From: Saturnia japonica
Lineage: Eukaryota; Arthropoda; Insecta; Lepidoptera; Saturniidae
Length of the DNA: 64,000 bases
Assembly (NCBI GenBank): GCA_033032175.1
Contig: CM065322.1
Span: forward strand, 8,618,001-8,682,000
Direction: 5' to 3'
Shown: positions 30,600-56,499 of the stretch, piece by piece
Layout of the letters: every line of letters begins with the position of its first letter
Numbering within the stretch: the stretch's first letter is position 1
Notes under the pieces: generated by a model
The model's input: only the letters and a program-made list of their open reading frames with translations
Database searches by the model: none
Told to the model about the DNA's origin: nothing
Translations under genes and position numbers: made by a program

Positions 30600-32700
30600 A
30601 ATAAATAAACATTCATTTTAATAATAATAGTACATATTACTGTTTGGTTATTTTCTGCTATATCGCCAATATAATTATCGGCGTGATTTTGTATCACATC
30701 ACCTATGAATATCAGCTTTGTTTCCTCGCCACTGAGTTTTGTATCTAGAGAGATACAGCAACGTATTTTACCGTTGAATGTAAATACTTTTTACTTTTTA
30801 AAATGATTGTAATTTACATAAACTCGTAAAAACAGTTTGAATAAAAAAAAAAACACGAATCAGGCGTTAAAGAACTTCAGCTATCATTTTTTAAAGCTTT
30901 CTACTTTTACTGCTATTTAAAATTTTCCACCTTCTTTTTATTATCCGTTTTTATAAAGTGTCTATGTGCACTCAGCGACATAAAAACAGCTATTATTACA
31001 AATATGGTTGAATAGGAAATTTCTTTTCAATAACTGTGGTTTAATATAGTTTATGAGTTTCTGAAAATTAAAAGTTTGTTTCTGCTATTGGTCTAAATTC
31101 TAAATGAAAATATATGTATTTTTTCATTTATATAGTCCAGATAATATTATGTCAAGTAATAATTTATACTTGATAGTACCTACCTTTTTCATGATAGTAA
31201 TAAAATGTATATCTACAAATTACATATTTCATCTAATCTATTATAGTTAATACTATCATTACATATTATGAAAGTAATATCCCCGTCGCGTATGCCCGTC
31301 TATTTGAACGCGACGAACTCAATAACTGCAGAATGGATAGAATGATTCATGAGGAAGGTTTAGGTGTATAATTCATTAAAGTTTTGTGTAAATTGGTTGA
31401 AATATGAAGATGAATGTTGAAAACGTCGGAAAAACATCATGCCGAGTAAGAAAGAGCTTTACTGGCTTGCGCTGCGTAAACAAAAAGAGTTATATAAATT
31501 ACACGATTTAAAAAATGTAGGCTTAGATACTCTGCTACCCGTGCGACACCGGAGCGGATTGCTAGTGCTATTATAAATATGTATGTAAAGATTAAATGTT
31601 TGTAGTAGGAAATCTCTGAAACTACTGATCCAATTCGAAAGCTACATTATCTCTGACTATTTGTATGGACTAGAGTAGACTGTTTATGCTATTCAGCGAA
31701 TGAGTTCAAAATAGTTCAATCGTAAATTCCTTAAATTATATAGTTCATTTTGGTTTAAAAAATCTTCTGTTTACTTTCTTTTAGACTTGTGTTTCGATAA
31801 ACAACATTTGCGACGCGACACGGCAAGGGGGCGTGTTTTAACAGAGTAGACAAGCGAGCATCGGGTCAGTAGGCTGTGACACATCTGGAGCAAGTTGTTC
31901 CGTTAAACCGATACCGTTACAAATCTCAATGGCACCTATTCCTCTCGTTCAAAGCCGTTTGACATCAATTAGTACTTGTCAACTGTTATTCACAGTAACT
32001 ACTCTGTACAATGTTATAATAATAATCTATATATTAATACGTAAGGAGAAACCTTGACCCGATAAATAGTTAAATAAGTTATTATTTCTAAAAAGTATTT
32101 ACCTATAAATCTATACTAATGTTATAAATATCAAGAGATTCTTTTTTTATCTATGTATTTAAACTTGCTAATCTTTAGAACTGCCAGTCAGATTTGAAAT
32201 TTTTTTTTGCTTTTATTAGCCTATTTATTGAAGAAGGTTATAGGCTATACAACTGCACACTGTGATGCTAAGGAGCGGAGCAGTAATCATGAATGTCAAA
32301 CGATCTGGCAAGGTGTAGGCAAGTACGAGAAATTATTAGAACTTTAGGCTATAAGGGTAAGTTGGCGAAGGTGCGGTGGATTAAACACGGACAGAACCGA
32401 AAATTCAAAAAGAAAAAAAAAACTAATTAAAAGCCAAAATACGCGGTAACATAATCAAACGAAACGTTTTGTCCTTAATCTGTTGTTATTGTAAAGTAAA
32501 TGTAGGATTTAATAAAAATTCAGATTAATTTCCCTAGAGGCAAATTACTAAGCACAGAATTGTATAAATGAATTCAATTTTAAACACTTGCGGAAACTTT
32601 GTGAAGTTGTTTCTGATGTTTATGGATAATTCGTTTGTTTATTTTACTTTGGGTTTCCTCGACGACTCCCTTTGTTCTGATCGTGTTAAATCCATTTAAT
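30600..32700. other. AT-rich DNA upstream of chitinase start exon
   Basis: No exon recognised. A GC-richer stretch at 31795-31990 includes gcgacacggcaagggggcgt, similar to 28500, and a TCAGT word near 31875. It could hold regulatory or noncoding-exon sequence for the chitinase, but I see only a weak donor (ttcaca|gtaact near 31993). Confidence 0.35.
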
Positions 32701-32718
32701 ATTCATTTCAGGTTCAAA

Positions 32719-45689
<12,971 letters not shown>

Positions 45690-46024
45690 GGAAATCGTAT
45701 TTAAAATTATACTTTAGTAGGAAGTCGAAGGAATATCCTTCTAAAAATGCTCAAACGTACTATCAAATGTACGTGCAAATTTAATAATTTATTACGAAAA
45801 TATGTACTTTGTAATTCTCAAATAGTCATAATGAAATGGATAAAGTGAAAGAATTCAAGTTCAACTACTTGTTTCAATGGCGTCTCGAAAATGTAATTTC
45901 TGCCAGTGTCATGACAATTGTAATATTGTCGTATTTTGTTAAATCAAAACATAATGCGCCAATGTTAGACTATAGAATATTAAAACTGTGCTGTGTTTGT
46001 TACTTTTACTAAATATTTAAAATT

Positions 46025-46030
46025 AATAAA
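46025..46030 (+). promoter_or_regulatory. Candidate poly(A) signal of chitinase
   Basis: AATAAA, 336 bases after the stop codon and the first exact signal in the 3' flank; further AATAAA-type words occur near 46200. Gives a 3' UTR of about 350 bases. Not confirmed. Confidence 0.45.
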
Positions 46031-46089
46031 TCTCACTTTTTGTTAGGAATACTTAGTACCTAGGTATACCCTGTGGTAAGTAGGAAGTA

Positions 46090-49000
46090 CCTAATATTTT
46101 AAGTAATCGTAATCTAAACGAATTTATAATACTCATCTGATATGAGATTTATTTTATATTTATATTATACTTAATATTTTGTAAAGACTGTCTTGTTCAT
46201 AATAAATCATAAATTATTTGTATTACATGTAAACCATCAGATGTCACCACAGACGTGAACAATTGTGTTTTGTCATAAATATGATAAAACGCTCTATGGT
46301 GAATTAGATTAAATAATTATTTGAATGGGTTTTAGTTATAACATTTTATTTTGGGCATTAGATGATAAATGTTATGTCGACCTGTGGACAAAGTTTCGAG
46401 TAGTAAGAACGGCCCTTTGGCTTCTAGAGAATTTAAATGAATGTTCTGTCTCTTCGTGAGTAGATTTTTAATTTCTTTTAGTTAAATTAAATTATTTTTA
46501 TAACATAAGTTAATAAATTATATAAAACATTACAATGATTTTTATTCCGTAAGTCTTTTAATTATATTCTTTGGTTGTTTTGTTTACAGTATTTATTATT
46601 GGAAGAACTTAGAAGGTTCACATTGTAAAATAGCTCAAAAGTAAGAGTATGCACTTTTCATATTGATAGAGGTATGTATTTGTTATGTTTTTATATATCA
46701 TGTAGACAATAGTTTAGGAGCTAATAGAGTATGCCGTATGCAGTTAGTAGGTATGTGGAATTATTTCAAAGAATAATAATAATAATTTATTACCAAAAAC
46801 AAGTTACAAATTACACAATTGGTACGCAATGGGACAGACTCGGTTCGTCACTGTGTGTGCGAGGAGTTAATTATGCGGTCTTCCCTACTATTCCCTCACA
46901 TACCACATGGAGCGGCGGTTTTAAATAAAGTTGCCTGCCTCCTAGTCTGGTGCGGCCTTCGATAATATAGCTCAGTGAGCAATGAACGACAGACAACTAT
47001 TTCAATTGTTACATCCAATTGAATATATGGGAAGGAATGTCATCCACTAACCTTGAACTTCCGAAACTGCTTCCTCTCCCAATCCAGACTTGAGCTTATA
47101 TACGTCAGCAATCCCAACGCTGCACACAAGCGTATTCCACCTCGCTAAATGTTCTTCACCACGTTAACAGGTGGTATGTTTTTAATACAAAATGCACACA
47201 CGGAGCGGCGCGGCGCGGTCTTACTACCGCGAGACGATCGGTCAACGTATTGCGACGTAATAATGTCGTCACACCCACTCGAGCGATCCGATCTTAATAA
47301 TGTTTGTAAGGGTGGCAGCGGTGTCCCTTCAACAGTGACGTCGTATGACGCTGCAGCGTCATCAGCCAATTGGCATTAGGAAGGACAACAGATCAGAAGA
47401 AGTCGGTGTCTGATTTCATTCTGTCCTTAAAATCAAGAAAATGAACTAATTGAAATAATTGGCTCAAACAGTCACAATTATATTAATTTAAAGAAAATTT
47501 AAAGTCAAATAGTATTTAAAAAATAATAATATGAAAATGTTTAAATAATCAGGTAGATTAGTTAGTATTTAAATATTTTTAGTTAGTAAGTGATACGTTG
47601 ATTTTATAAACTAATTATAACAGTAAATAAACACCTACACGTTACGTAACTAGCTTTGTGAAATATATTTTTATATAAATTAACAATCCGGCGTCTGGGT
47701 GTAAATATGTATTTAAGTATTATTAGAAAAATACTAGTTAAATACTCCACCGTTGATTGTGATATCCGTGCCACGAGTGCTCGAGCTACTCATCTCGGAG
47801 CCAAATCAACGTACGCGAAGTTGTATGATATGATTATGATTACTTTCAATCAAAAATCTAAACTAAATATATTCCGTTTTTGTAAACAAAACCCATTGCC
47901 ATTAGATCGGAAAATAATAAGTAAGTAAATAAATAAGTATATTATTTACAATTAAACATTATTACCTAAAGTAATATCGTAAAACGTGTAGAAATATAAA
48001 TAAAATCTTTTTACGCCAGCAAAACCTATAAAACCTATTTTAATAAATAAATACCTTTAGTAGATAGTAATACTTGCCCAGGCTAAACATAAAAATATTA
48101 CTGCAATCAGTCTAAAACACCTTCTGTAGGTACCTGTTTATCATTTAGGATGGCTCAATAATATAGTTTTAAAATACACAGTAATTAAAAGAGAATAAAA
48201 TAATTGAAGGGTTTTTCAAAATAATCTAAGATACTGCTATTAGATACTAAATTAATTAAAAATATAACTATTACCTGTAATAACATTAATTCTTCACTTA
48301 CCTTGTTTATTTTCTTCAAAGCACTGGTGAACGCTCGTCATAATTCATAATTTTGTGATTACATTTTTGAAGATGTCCTTTGAGTCCACGTTTGAGTCCC
48401 TAGGTGGTAAATATAGCCAGTGGGTGTAAATGGCATATTTTAGAGCGCTGGCCCGTGTAATGTGTTGGTTGGTAATCCTCTCTTTTATTAATGTTTCGAC
48501 CTTTTTGATGATTCACATACATTTGCTACCTCAGGTTTTTATTAGGTAAAGTGAAACGAGGTACCTAAAAATGTTTAGTAAAATGTTATTTTTTTAGAAA
48601 TTTTATTGAGTTTGTGAGTTCATTATCGCTCTGAATGTAGTCTTCTAAGCTTATTCAGTAACTAGTACTACGCGTTTCAAATGAATGGGAAGATAATCGC
48701 TTCCACGTAAACTTTACAAAATTGTACTGCCAGCAACGAAAACAAAAAACATAAGAAAAAATTTATTAAAATTAATTATTTAAAATAATTTACTTGTAAT
48801 TCGTATTTTTGTGTATTTTACACAGCATTTAGGTACATACCTTCCATAGAAAAAGGTAAAAACGCAATACAAACAATTCTTGTAAGTATGTAGAAACTTA
48901 TGGTAGGAACCTTAAAAATTCTAACGCTCCTTCTACACAACTTATTTCTCTTTTCTCACTTATAATTAGGTTTAATAAAGACATAAGCCGTTGTGTATGG

Positions 49001-49285
49001 CCGGTCTCACGTGACATACATAATGATTTGCACATTTATTGTTTTTTCGAGCATACAATTTTTACTGAAGTCGCATACGAAATGCTAAACAAGATGGCGG
49101 TTTGACAGTTATCGCATACTATCACAGTAACGAATCATATTTCCTAGAAGTATGTATCTGATTTAAATAAATATTTAATTCATTATAACGATACTTTTCG
49201 AAGAAAGAAATTTGCGACTCTTTTTAGGTAGTAGAAAAAATGTTCAGTAACAATTTTATACATACATATTATATTATTTATGTCA
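46090..49285. other. Intergenic DNA downstream of chitinase
   Basis: No supported gene. Between about 46790 and 47385 the sequence becomes GC-richer and has antisense and sense frames of 74-76 codons with no recognised domain (47145-47379). A perfect 18 bp palindrome lies at 47345-47362. This may be an old repeat. The rest is AT-rich. Confidence 0.45.
47345..47362. repeat. Perfect 18 bp palindrome
   Basis: atgacgctgcagcgtcat, its own reverse complement, seven bases after a tgacgtc word. Function unknown. Confidence 0.6.
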
Positions 49286-49290
49286 GTGGA

Positions 49291-49914
49291 GTAAAATCAA
49301 AACCGCCAAAGTAGGTTTGTCATATCCGTCGCGAATATTTTGTGCTGGCTCTATACAATCGTCCCACAGCCGAACTCCGAATTTAAACTCTGAATTTGAG
49401 CGATCTCGACCAATTTCCAAATCGACCCTCCACATATCGACTGCGATTTTCAAATATCATAATCATGGCAGATGTCGAAGAGATAGATAGCAACGATCTC
49501 TCTATATTGAATTAGTGCATATAATTTGTTTATTCAAGTATTCAGACAGAGATTATTCCACTAAATTTTGACTAATTCTCGAACAAAATTGCGAAAAATA
49601 TTTAGTTAAATTAAACATGATTTAATACGAGATTGATAGCCGCGTACGCTCTGATGCCAAAGCGTTTGAACACCTTTGATTCGGGACGATTTACCGCTCG
49701 GAATCGCTACCGGAGCGATCTCTGACCAACTCTATCAAAAACTTTTGCCAACGCGCCGGAACCACCTCTCTACTTTAACGACGGTTGGAAGATCAGTTGT
49801 GTCGGACGATTGTGTAGTCAGAATTAAATATTCACTACGAATTTAATAGAAAATTATTAGTTTTTTTTATTGCCAAATTATCGGTTAAACCTACTTTGCT
49901 GGTTTTAATTTTAA
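49291..49914. mobile_element. MITE / foldback element, about 620 bp
   Basis: The ends are inverted: aaaaccgccaaagtaggttt near 49299-49318 and aaacctactttgctggtttt near 49887-49906, matching at 18 of 20; pairing extends outward (taaaatcaaaacc / ggttttaatttta). Further inward, tacaatcgtccc (49356) pairs with gacgattgtgta (49806). No transposase frame. No clear target-site duplication. Confidence 0.65.
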
Positions 49915-50184
49915 AAGACACATGTATTTTACTAACAAACACCCAGGTCACAAATTTGAAAGGCTTGTTTGTAATGCTGCTGGCCGTGGGATTACGATGG
50001 GTTGAGGGGGAGGGCGGGGGTCGGATGTCATAATGTAGAGTTTTGGCGGCACCACTCGCATTAACATAATTCTACTAAAGAGTTAGGGAGATAAATGATG
50101 TCTCTAAAGTAACTCTACAAATTTATATTTACATAAAATATCATCTTGTAAGAAAATGTGGAATTATAATTACTTTTGCACTTT

Positions 50185-50410
50185 GGAAATGTCTCTCTAC
50201 TTGGGTAGCCCAGCCCGATTGATGCAATACCATCGGCCTACAGAAGTTTGCAGTCAAATAACCTAGTATTGTGTTCCTGCGATGAGTAGGGTTACCAGAG
50301 CATCTTGGGGTAAGGAGGTTCTCCTCTGGTGTTACAAGCGTCCATAGTCTGTACTGTATTTGCTTACCATCATGGGGTCATATGCTTGTTTGCCACTTTA
50401 GTAGTATAAA
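50185..50410 (+). repeat. SINE-like family B copy 4
   Basis: cccagcccgattgatgcaat, gtattgtgttcctgcgatga, gtagggttaccagagcatct, catatgcttgtttgccactt. Same order as 44825. Confidence 0.65.
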
Positions 50411-51004
50411 AAAATACTTTAAATAGTTGGGCGGTAGAGTACGATAATCCGCGAGTTGACTGTATGTTTAAAAATTAAAGTAAATTATTGAGTAACAAAA
50501 TTGTTCTATAGAAAAAAAAAACCTAAAACAATACAAATCTGGCAAAAGTAATTATTTATTTAAGTTTTCCTTTGGAAAATTAATATTTTTTTGTATGTGA
50601 GTCACGTGATCTGAAACGCGCGCCGATTAGAAAACGTGACGTTACCGTTCAGAAAATATAAATGATAAGACTCTTGCTTGAGTTGTCACTGGACCATAAA
50701 GCGTCGTTTTTGTGGCGTATTTTTTATTTAGATTAAAAAATATTTTTAAATCACTTTTAGTGAAAAAAAAAAATATTCATAGGTATTCATTTCAACATAT
50801 AAAGTGTTTAAAACAATTTTCCAAAAGTTATCAACTCCCGGATTGTTTTCGGTTGGAATGCGAATACCATACGCCACTACAACGCTCGTCGTAGTGTCAC
50901 GCTGCATTTCGGGACCAGCCGGTGTATATCCAGTAAACAAGCGGGGTGGTTAGAATCTGTACTCGACTGAGTCGCGACCACCATGCACTTTAAACCCGCT
51001 ACAA

Positions 51005-51290
51005 TGTATGTATGTCCAGGTGCCGAGAAAGCTTGGAGATCGGCACGATGGCGACGGTCGTCAATGGATAGTCGATCTCTCAGAGATCGTTGTTGCTTTT
51101 ACCTATGGCCTACGGTCTACGAGTCGAGAGGTCCTGGTTTCGATCACCGTACATAATCACTTTTGTTTGTCAACTGTCAGTTATGTGTCTGGATGTTAAA
51201 TATCTACATATTTAAAAATTATGTCATCTGTTTAGTTACCTATAAACAAACTATGCTTTATTTGGGATTAAGTTATTAAAACATTAAAGA
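51005..51290 (+). mobile_element. SINE family H copy 2 (tRNA-derived)
   Basis: A tRNA-like head (acctatggcctacggtctac; B box gtcctggtttcgatcacc), then cagttatgtgtctggatgtt, aaatatctacatattt and ctgtttagttacctata, ending tttatttgggattaagtta. Mirrors 20455-20680. Confidence 0.65.
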
Positions 51291-51454
51291 AACAAATTTA
51301 AAAATCTATTTATCAATTACTTTATCATATTATAACTAACGATATTCTCATAAAAATTATATTAGCGATAAATAAAAGATGTACGGCAGACGCGGGATGG
51401 CGGGGCGCGGCGCGGCGCATTATTTATGACTCACTGTAAGGATGTATACACGTG

Positions 51455-51665
51455 TTTTTTTTTAATAGTGGCATGGCAATTTGACGGTACTGTACCTGAT
51501 TGTTAGCACAGTACAATCCTAACGCAACGGCGACTACCGAGAGATTGTAATCCATCGAAGGTCGCCGCTGTCATTCCGGCCTACATTACAGACTGATCAC
51601 GAAACGCGAGGCGCAGCAGTGAGTCACTATGACGGACTTTACGGACACATGCATGGTGGTTGCGA
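51455..51665 (+). repeat. SINE-like family C copy
   Basis: gacggtactgtacctgattg, acaatcctaacgcaacggcg, actaccgagagattgtaatc, gtgagtcactatgacgg. Same order as 40435. Confidence 0.6.
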
Positions 51666-51799
51666 CCCAGTTATCATACTCCCATACTTCATACTTTAAC
51701 CAATTACATTTTTCTTCTTAATTTTATTGAATGGCAACAGTGTTCTAACACAATTCTGCCAAAATCACGTACAAATTATTATCCAAATATTATTATTAT

Positions 51800-52115
51800 C
51801 TTGCATTATTTCTTTTTCTTCTTCTTCCTAACTTGGCAACTAGTCCTCTTTAATGATGACCCTTACTGCTATTATCAATTAAATATAATGTCCTGTCTTA
51901 TGACGATTTCAGTATCCTAATAAGATGGAGACTCTCTTGTTATATTTTTCTAGAGAGTTTTGTGGTTGGTTGTGGAGGAGGTTTGTGGGATCCCAGAATG
52001 CATGCTTTTAGTTTATATTTATAATCAACTTCACTTATGCACAAAAATCAAACTATATCACGCTAAACGCCACGATCATTCGACGTCAAGTCGAAAGTGA
52101 ACTGAGGGCAAGCCC
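51800..52115. repeat. Foldback-like repeat family F copy 1
   Basis: ttcttcctaacttggcaact, aatataatgtcctgtctta, taagatggagactctcttgt, gtttatatttataatcaact, cttatgcacaaaaatcaaac; the same order is seen at 58560-58830. Ends near gtcgaaagtgaactgagggc, also found inverted near 3928. Confidence 0.55.
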
Positions 52116-52385
52116 ACCATTCGTTTTTCAAATTTAGTAGGTACCTTACCTTCGTATATACTACACATAAAGATATATAACTAAATGTTAATTCCTATTC
52201 TATACGCATTGAACACTTTATTGGATCAAACTTTCAGTTAATATTTTTTTGGATAAAATTAAAAAAATTCCATGTCATTCAACAAGCCTAATGTTATCAT
52301 CTACTTGTGTGAATAGAAAAATATCTCATATAAATAAGTTCTAAAATTTGCTGTCTAATTAACACAGAATAAATGTATGGACGGC

Positions 52386-52391
52386 AAAAAA
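52386..52391 (-). terminator. RNA polymerase III terminator of tRNA-Pro
   Basis: Six T on the minus strand, five bases after the tRNA 3' end. Confidence 0.8.
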
Positions 52392-52396
52392 GAATT

Positions 52397-52468
52397 GGGC
52401 TCGTCCGGGATTTGAACCCGGGACCTCTCGCACCCTAAGCGAAAATCATACCCCTAGACCAACGAGCC
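52397..52468 (-). tRNA. tRNA-Pro (anticodon AGG)
   Basis: Decodes CCU/CCN proline codons in cytoplasmic translation. On the minus strand 72 bases fold into a full cloverleaf: acceptor GGCTCGT/ACGAGCC with unpaired 3' C, D arm with TCTAGGGGTATGA, anticodon stem TTCGC/GCGAG with loop TTAGGGT (anticodon AGG), T arm CCGGG/CCCGG with loop TTCAAAT. A-box and B-box (GGTTCAAATCC) are intact. A run of six T follows on the minus strand (52386-52391), an RNA polymerase III terminator. No intron. CCA is not encoded, as normal for a nuclear gene. It stands alone with no neighbouring tRNA. Confidence 0.95.
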
Positions 52469-52469
52469 G

Positions 52470-53850
52470 TGTGACACTTATGTTGAAATTTTAGATCTAA
52501 TATTTTAATACATGACGTCATTCTATAGAAAGGTTGTCTTGCTACTAACGGTGTCACTGCTACCACATACCGCCTCATCAAGGCTATCCAATGTGTCAAA
52601 TTCGTATATTACTCGATAAAGACATTGTAAAAAACTTAATTTGCGTTTTGGTCTAACGAATTATAGTCCCAAAATGTAATTGGTAGGAAAGCAATTTAAA
52701 GAAATATTTAATAATAATACCCTTTTTCAAGAAATTCGAATTTTCGACTGTGGATCGAGAGCTTTTAATATGTTATGTAGTTGTAGTAGAATGAATCCTA
52801 GAATGTGGTAACAATTGTGTAAGTATATTGTATACGGATCTTTTCATAGGAAAAGAATGTCTTTCCTCACCGGTAAAAGTTATAATTTTTTTTTCTATAC
52901 AATTTTTTTGAGATTAGCTCGGCAAATTGACGGTAGGTAATTTCTTATGGTCTCCATTGTCATTCCATCCTTAATAAATATCTATTCACGTTACGTTTGA
53001 AGGAATCGTCCCCTTATTACGTACTTCGCAATAGCAAAGCGATATCAGAAATCGCTAAATATTTGCTTTGAAATAGCAAAATCAGATTATGTTTGGTACA
53101 TTATATAGATGTTACTTAATACCAAATTGCGACTTTGAAGCGAAACATTTAGCGATTATTGCTATTGGTTCCACAGTTTCACGGTACGACAAAGAGACGA
53201 GATTACTTTTTAGTTCGTGCCGAGATGGAGGTTACCGTAAAACTGTGACTCCCAAGTCCAGAGCGTATTGCTTGATAGCTATTCTGTCGCTCACTGATCA
53301 TGAATTTCACCACTGAAACGTTTTTAACTGGTCTGCTGTTTGTCTGTTTATACATTTAAATTTAAGTCAGAAACAGCTTGATCGATTTTCATGAAATTTT
53401 GTACTAGTGTATGCCATTCCGAAATTAATAGTACCTATCTAATCATTAAAATTATTATTAATAACTACAAAAAATTTAACATTTGTTTAATTTCAACCAA
53501 TTTTAAGTGAACATTTTGAACAGGGAGTATTATATTAACTGATTTCCAAATTGCTTGGTTATAAAAATTATATCAATAATACTTTCAGAAATCATGAAGT
53601 AGGTATATAATAAAATTATCATTTGATAGTTGTTCAATATGTCTATAGTTTTACCGTTGACAAACGATTCATGACGCCGCGCTGTTTATCAAAGTAGTAT
53701 TAGAATCTATTGACAGCGGATTTATCTCATGTCAACACAGTTTGATAGTTTTTGTTACGTCCTTATCTTTTTATCAAGTAGACAATAAAATCCGGTAGTA
53801 AATGTAATATTGTTAATACTCATGTAAACTGTTTTCTTACATACATACGT
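52470..53850. other. Intergenic DNA
   Basis: No gene recognised. A partial word gctcggcaaattgacggtag near 52917 resembles the start of family C. The 75-codon frame at 53089-53316 has no domain. Confidence 0.45.
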
Positions 53851-53856
53851 ACCATC

Positions 53857-54104
53857 ACGCCTGTATTCCCGAAGGGTTAGGCAGAGGTGTACCAATGTAC
53901 ACCCACAGTTCACCGAGTATGTTTTAAGGTCCCATATAATAGGGAACGAGTCTATTGCTATTAATCGGGCACAAAGCCAAACTCCGAGCTGCTACTGAGA
54001 ATTTCATAGAAAAACCGAATAACACTTTGCTCGAACTGGGCCCAGGATCGAACCCAGGACTTCGATCATAGCAGTCGCGCTTACGACCATTAGGCTAATG
54101 AGAC
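53857..54104 (-). mobile_element. SINE family A copy 3 (tRNA-derived)
   Basis: acgcctgtattcccgaaggg at its left edge and a tRNA-like head at its right (catagcagtcgcgcttacga on the plus strand). Near-identical layout to 4871-5120. Confidence 0.75.
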
Positions 54105-54299
54105 AATTTTAAACCGTACTTAAAGTGTTATAGTAATGTCGGCAAAAAAATGAAGGTATTTCTTCGATAAAGTATTGATTACTCGTAACGAAGGTTTAAA
54201 ATTGTCCTCCGAGTTCTTTAAGCTAATGATTTCTTTAGGCTAAAGAGGTATTATAGGAATTATGTATTACAAATAGTTTTTACCAAATACTAATTTTTA

Positions 54300-54440
54300 T
54301 TCTTTTTTAGTATCGTAGTACGGTAAAGTGATGATCCTTTACCAGATCACCGCACAGTGTAATCCAATAACATTGGCGACCACCTTCAGTTCTACAATCT
54401 ACAAACCATAATGAAAACTTGGTCAAATTGGAGGTGCTAT
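54300..54440 (+). repeat. SINE-like family C partial copy
   Basis: cgtagtacggtaaagtgatg, ccgcacagtgtaatccaata and acattggcgaccaccttcag follow the family order. Degraded. Confidence 0.4.
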
Positions 54441-54792
54441 TGTGGACATAACGCTAAACCTATAAATGAAAAAAAAAAAACAATCCACGATATCTCTATT
54501 GGATATTCACGTTTCTAAAATAAAACTAGTAGCCTATCTTTGCATCCTAGGGACGGATGATTCGATAAGCATACGGGGTCATGACGATATAGATATCCCA
54601 GATATGACAATCAGATATTAAATGAGATACAAAATATGTACTATCCTTGTTGTTTTTGTATCAGAGTACTTGGAATAAGGTTTATTTTTAATTGTACTCT
54701 TTTTGTCGCGATTGGTAGAGGGTAAAATCGAGAGATGCGCGCACGCGTATCACGTAACGGAAATGCGGCATGATGAAGTTAGTGGGAAATTG

Positions 54793-54937
54793 CAGGAAGT
54801 TTGGTTTCGTGCCCGATTAATGGCAATAGGCTCGTCCCCTATTACATGGGACCTATAAAAACATACTCGGCGAACTGTGGGTGTATATTATTACATCTCT
54901 GCCTAACCCTCCGGGGAATACAGGCGTGATAGTATGA
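54793..54937 (+). mobile_element. SINE family A copy 4 (5'-truncated)
   Basis: ggtttcgtgcccgattaatg, caataggctcgtcccctatt, actcggcgaactgtgggtgt, ending aatacaggcgtgatagta. The tRNA-like head is missing, usual for reverse-transcribed 5' truncation. Confidence 0.7.
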
Positions 54938-54974
54938 CGATGAAATAATGTTTATTATTATTCACACATACATA

Positions 54975-55120
54975 AATAACGCCTATTTCCCAACGGGGTA
55001 GGCAGATACCACGTCGTTCGATCTGCTGCGATCCTGACATACATCTTTCGCTTCTTCAACATTCATTAATCTTTTCATGCATGCTCGTCGGTTTAGAGTA
55101 CCTGACCTTTCTTCAGAACG
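54975..55120. repeat. Dispersed repeat relic
   Basis: aacgcctatttcccaacggg, gtaggcagataccacgtcgt, ctgctgcgatcctgacatac and gctcgtcggtttagagtacc are words of a widespread lepidopteran repeat. Class not resolved. Confidence 0.45.
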
Positions 55121-55214
55121 CAGTATAAAATTTTTGAAGTTATTTTTGTTTAGTTACGCCAAAGAAGTATAAATTCTTACTTGCATATGTTATTGCACAT
55201 CATTGTTTTTAGAA

Positions 55215-55320
55215 TTTGTTTTATACAGTATCTTAACAAAATAACTGCACAGTACCTGATGTAAAGCACCTAGGGCGCAGTACAGAAATACCTCGTCACT
55301 CTTCGTTTGAAGGGCCTTAC
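55215..55320 (+). repeat. SINE-like family C partial copy
   Basis: aataactgcacagtacctga, tgtaaagcacctagggcgca. Only the 5' third is recognisable. Confidence 0.4.
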
Positions 55321-55329
55321 TTGAGGCTA

Positions 55330-56140
55330 ACTTTTATAATTAAATATCTACCAATACGATAATTAGTTGATGTTCTATTGTTAAATAATGTTGTATTTGT
55401 AAACTTATAAATTTTGTATTTGTGTAATAATTTTTTTGCCTTTTCGCTAGCTTATAAATTTAACTCGCCATCCAAAATGAATATTTGAACCTTCAGCAGT
55501 TTTTCATATGCGTTTTTATCTCGTTAATAAAAAATTGTTATTTTAATATATTGATCTATAATTTATCATATATATACATAATAAATTTTCTCTATTTATT
55601 ATAATATTCACGCTTTTGACCCTGAGACCGGAACTATTATTTTAAAAAGACGATTTTAGTAAGGGCTTAGTATATAAATAAAATAAAAAAAGAGATGATT
55701 TTAATTGTGTATTGTGATACATTACTGATACTAAAAAAATCATTCTAAAGTGAAACCGGAGATCAAGAATTAGTAGGTACTTACAGAAGTAATAGTATTT
55801 CGGCTCTTTGAGATACTTACTTGGTATTGTATATAAAAAAAGAGATTTATTTCTGATATTAAATTATATTTCCATTTTACTAACCTCTTATTCCCAAAGA
55901 AAAACTTGAGGTCAAAAATTAGTACCTTACAGAGTTGGATATTGGCTTGATTTTATACTTAGGAATTCCGCTCTATTAGTAATGTATAATTGTTTACATT
56001 ATATTTGGTATTTTACCCGACTACGTTAGACATTATAAAGGAATGTTTTTAGGATTCAGATATATTGCCAAAAACAAGTTAGATAAAGAGTTGAACGTTA
56101 ATAAGGGGCATTAGTTTTTCAGTAGAATACAAAATCCGCG
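55330..56140. other. AT-rich intergenic DNA
   Basis: Nothing supported. Confidence 0.4.
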
Positions 56141-56473
56141 CATCTAACCGCGCACAAGCGAAGCGGTATGAAATACGCTCGCCGCGGTAGTTCGAGGTAG
56201 GAAAGCACGAGTGTTGTATCCACGTACCCTTTTGTCGACCTGCCGTCGCTTTCCCGCGAAAAGTTCAGGAAAATCCTTAAAATCATTAAGTATTCATTTG
56301 AAGTTTTAATATGACGGAAAAATTATATTTAAACAGTTTTAAATAATGGGTTAAATTATATTTAAATGTGAAGGAAGGTGGAATTATGAAAACTCCGAGA
56401 AAGTGGACAAAGATGTTTTTTAAAATAAAAATAATGGTTTTATGTGAATCGGACTAGTGCGGTGAAATGAGGG

Positions 56474-56496
56474 AAGAATTATCGGAATACCGTAAG
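56474..56496 (+). other. Weak candidate short first exon
   Basis: A locally GC-richer stretch (56135-56260: accgcgcacaagcgaagcgg, cgctcgccgcggtagttcga) is followed at about 56467 by an ATG opening MREELSEYRK and a good donor (cgtaag|gtaggt at 56497). It could be the first exon of a plus-strand gene lying beyond the right edge. No downstream exon was found in the window, so it may be chance. Confidence 0.2.
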
Positions 56497-56499
56497 GTA

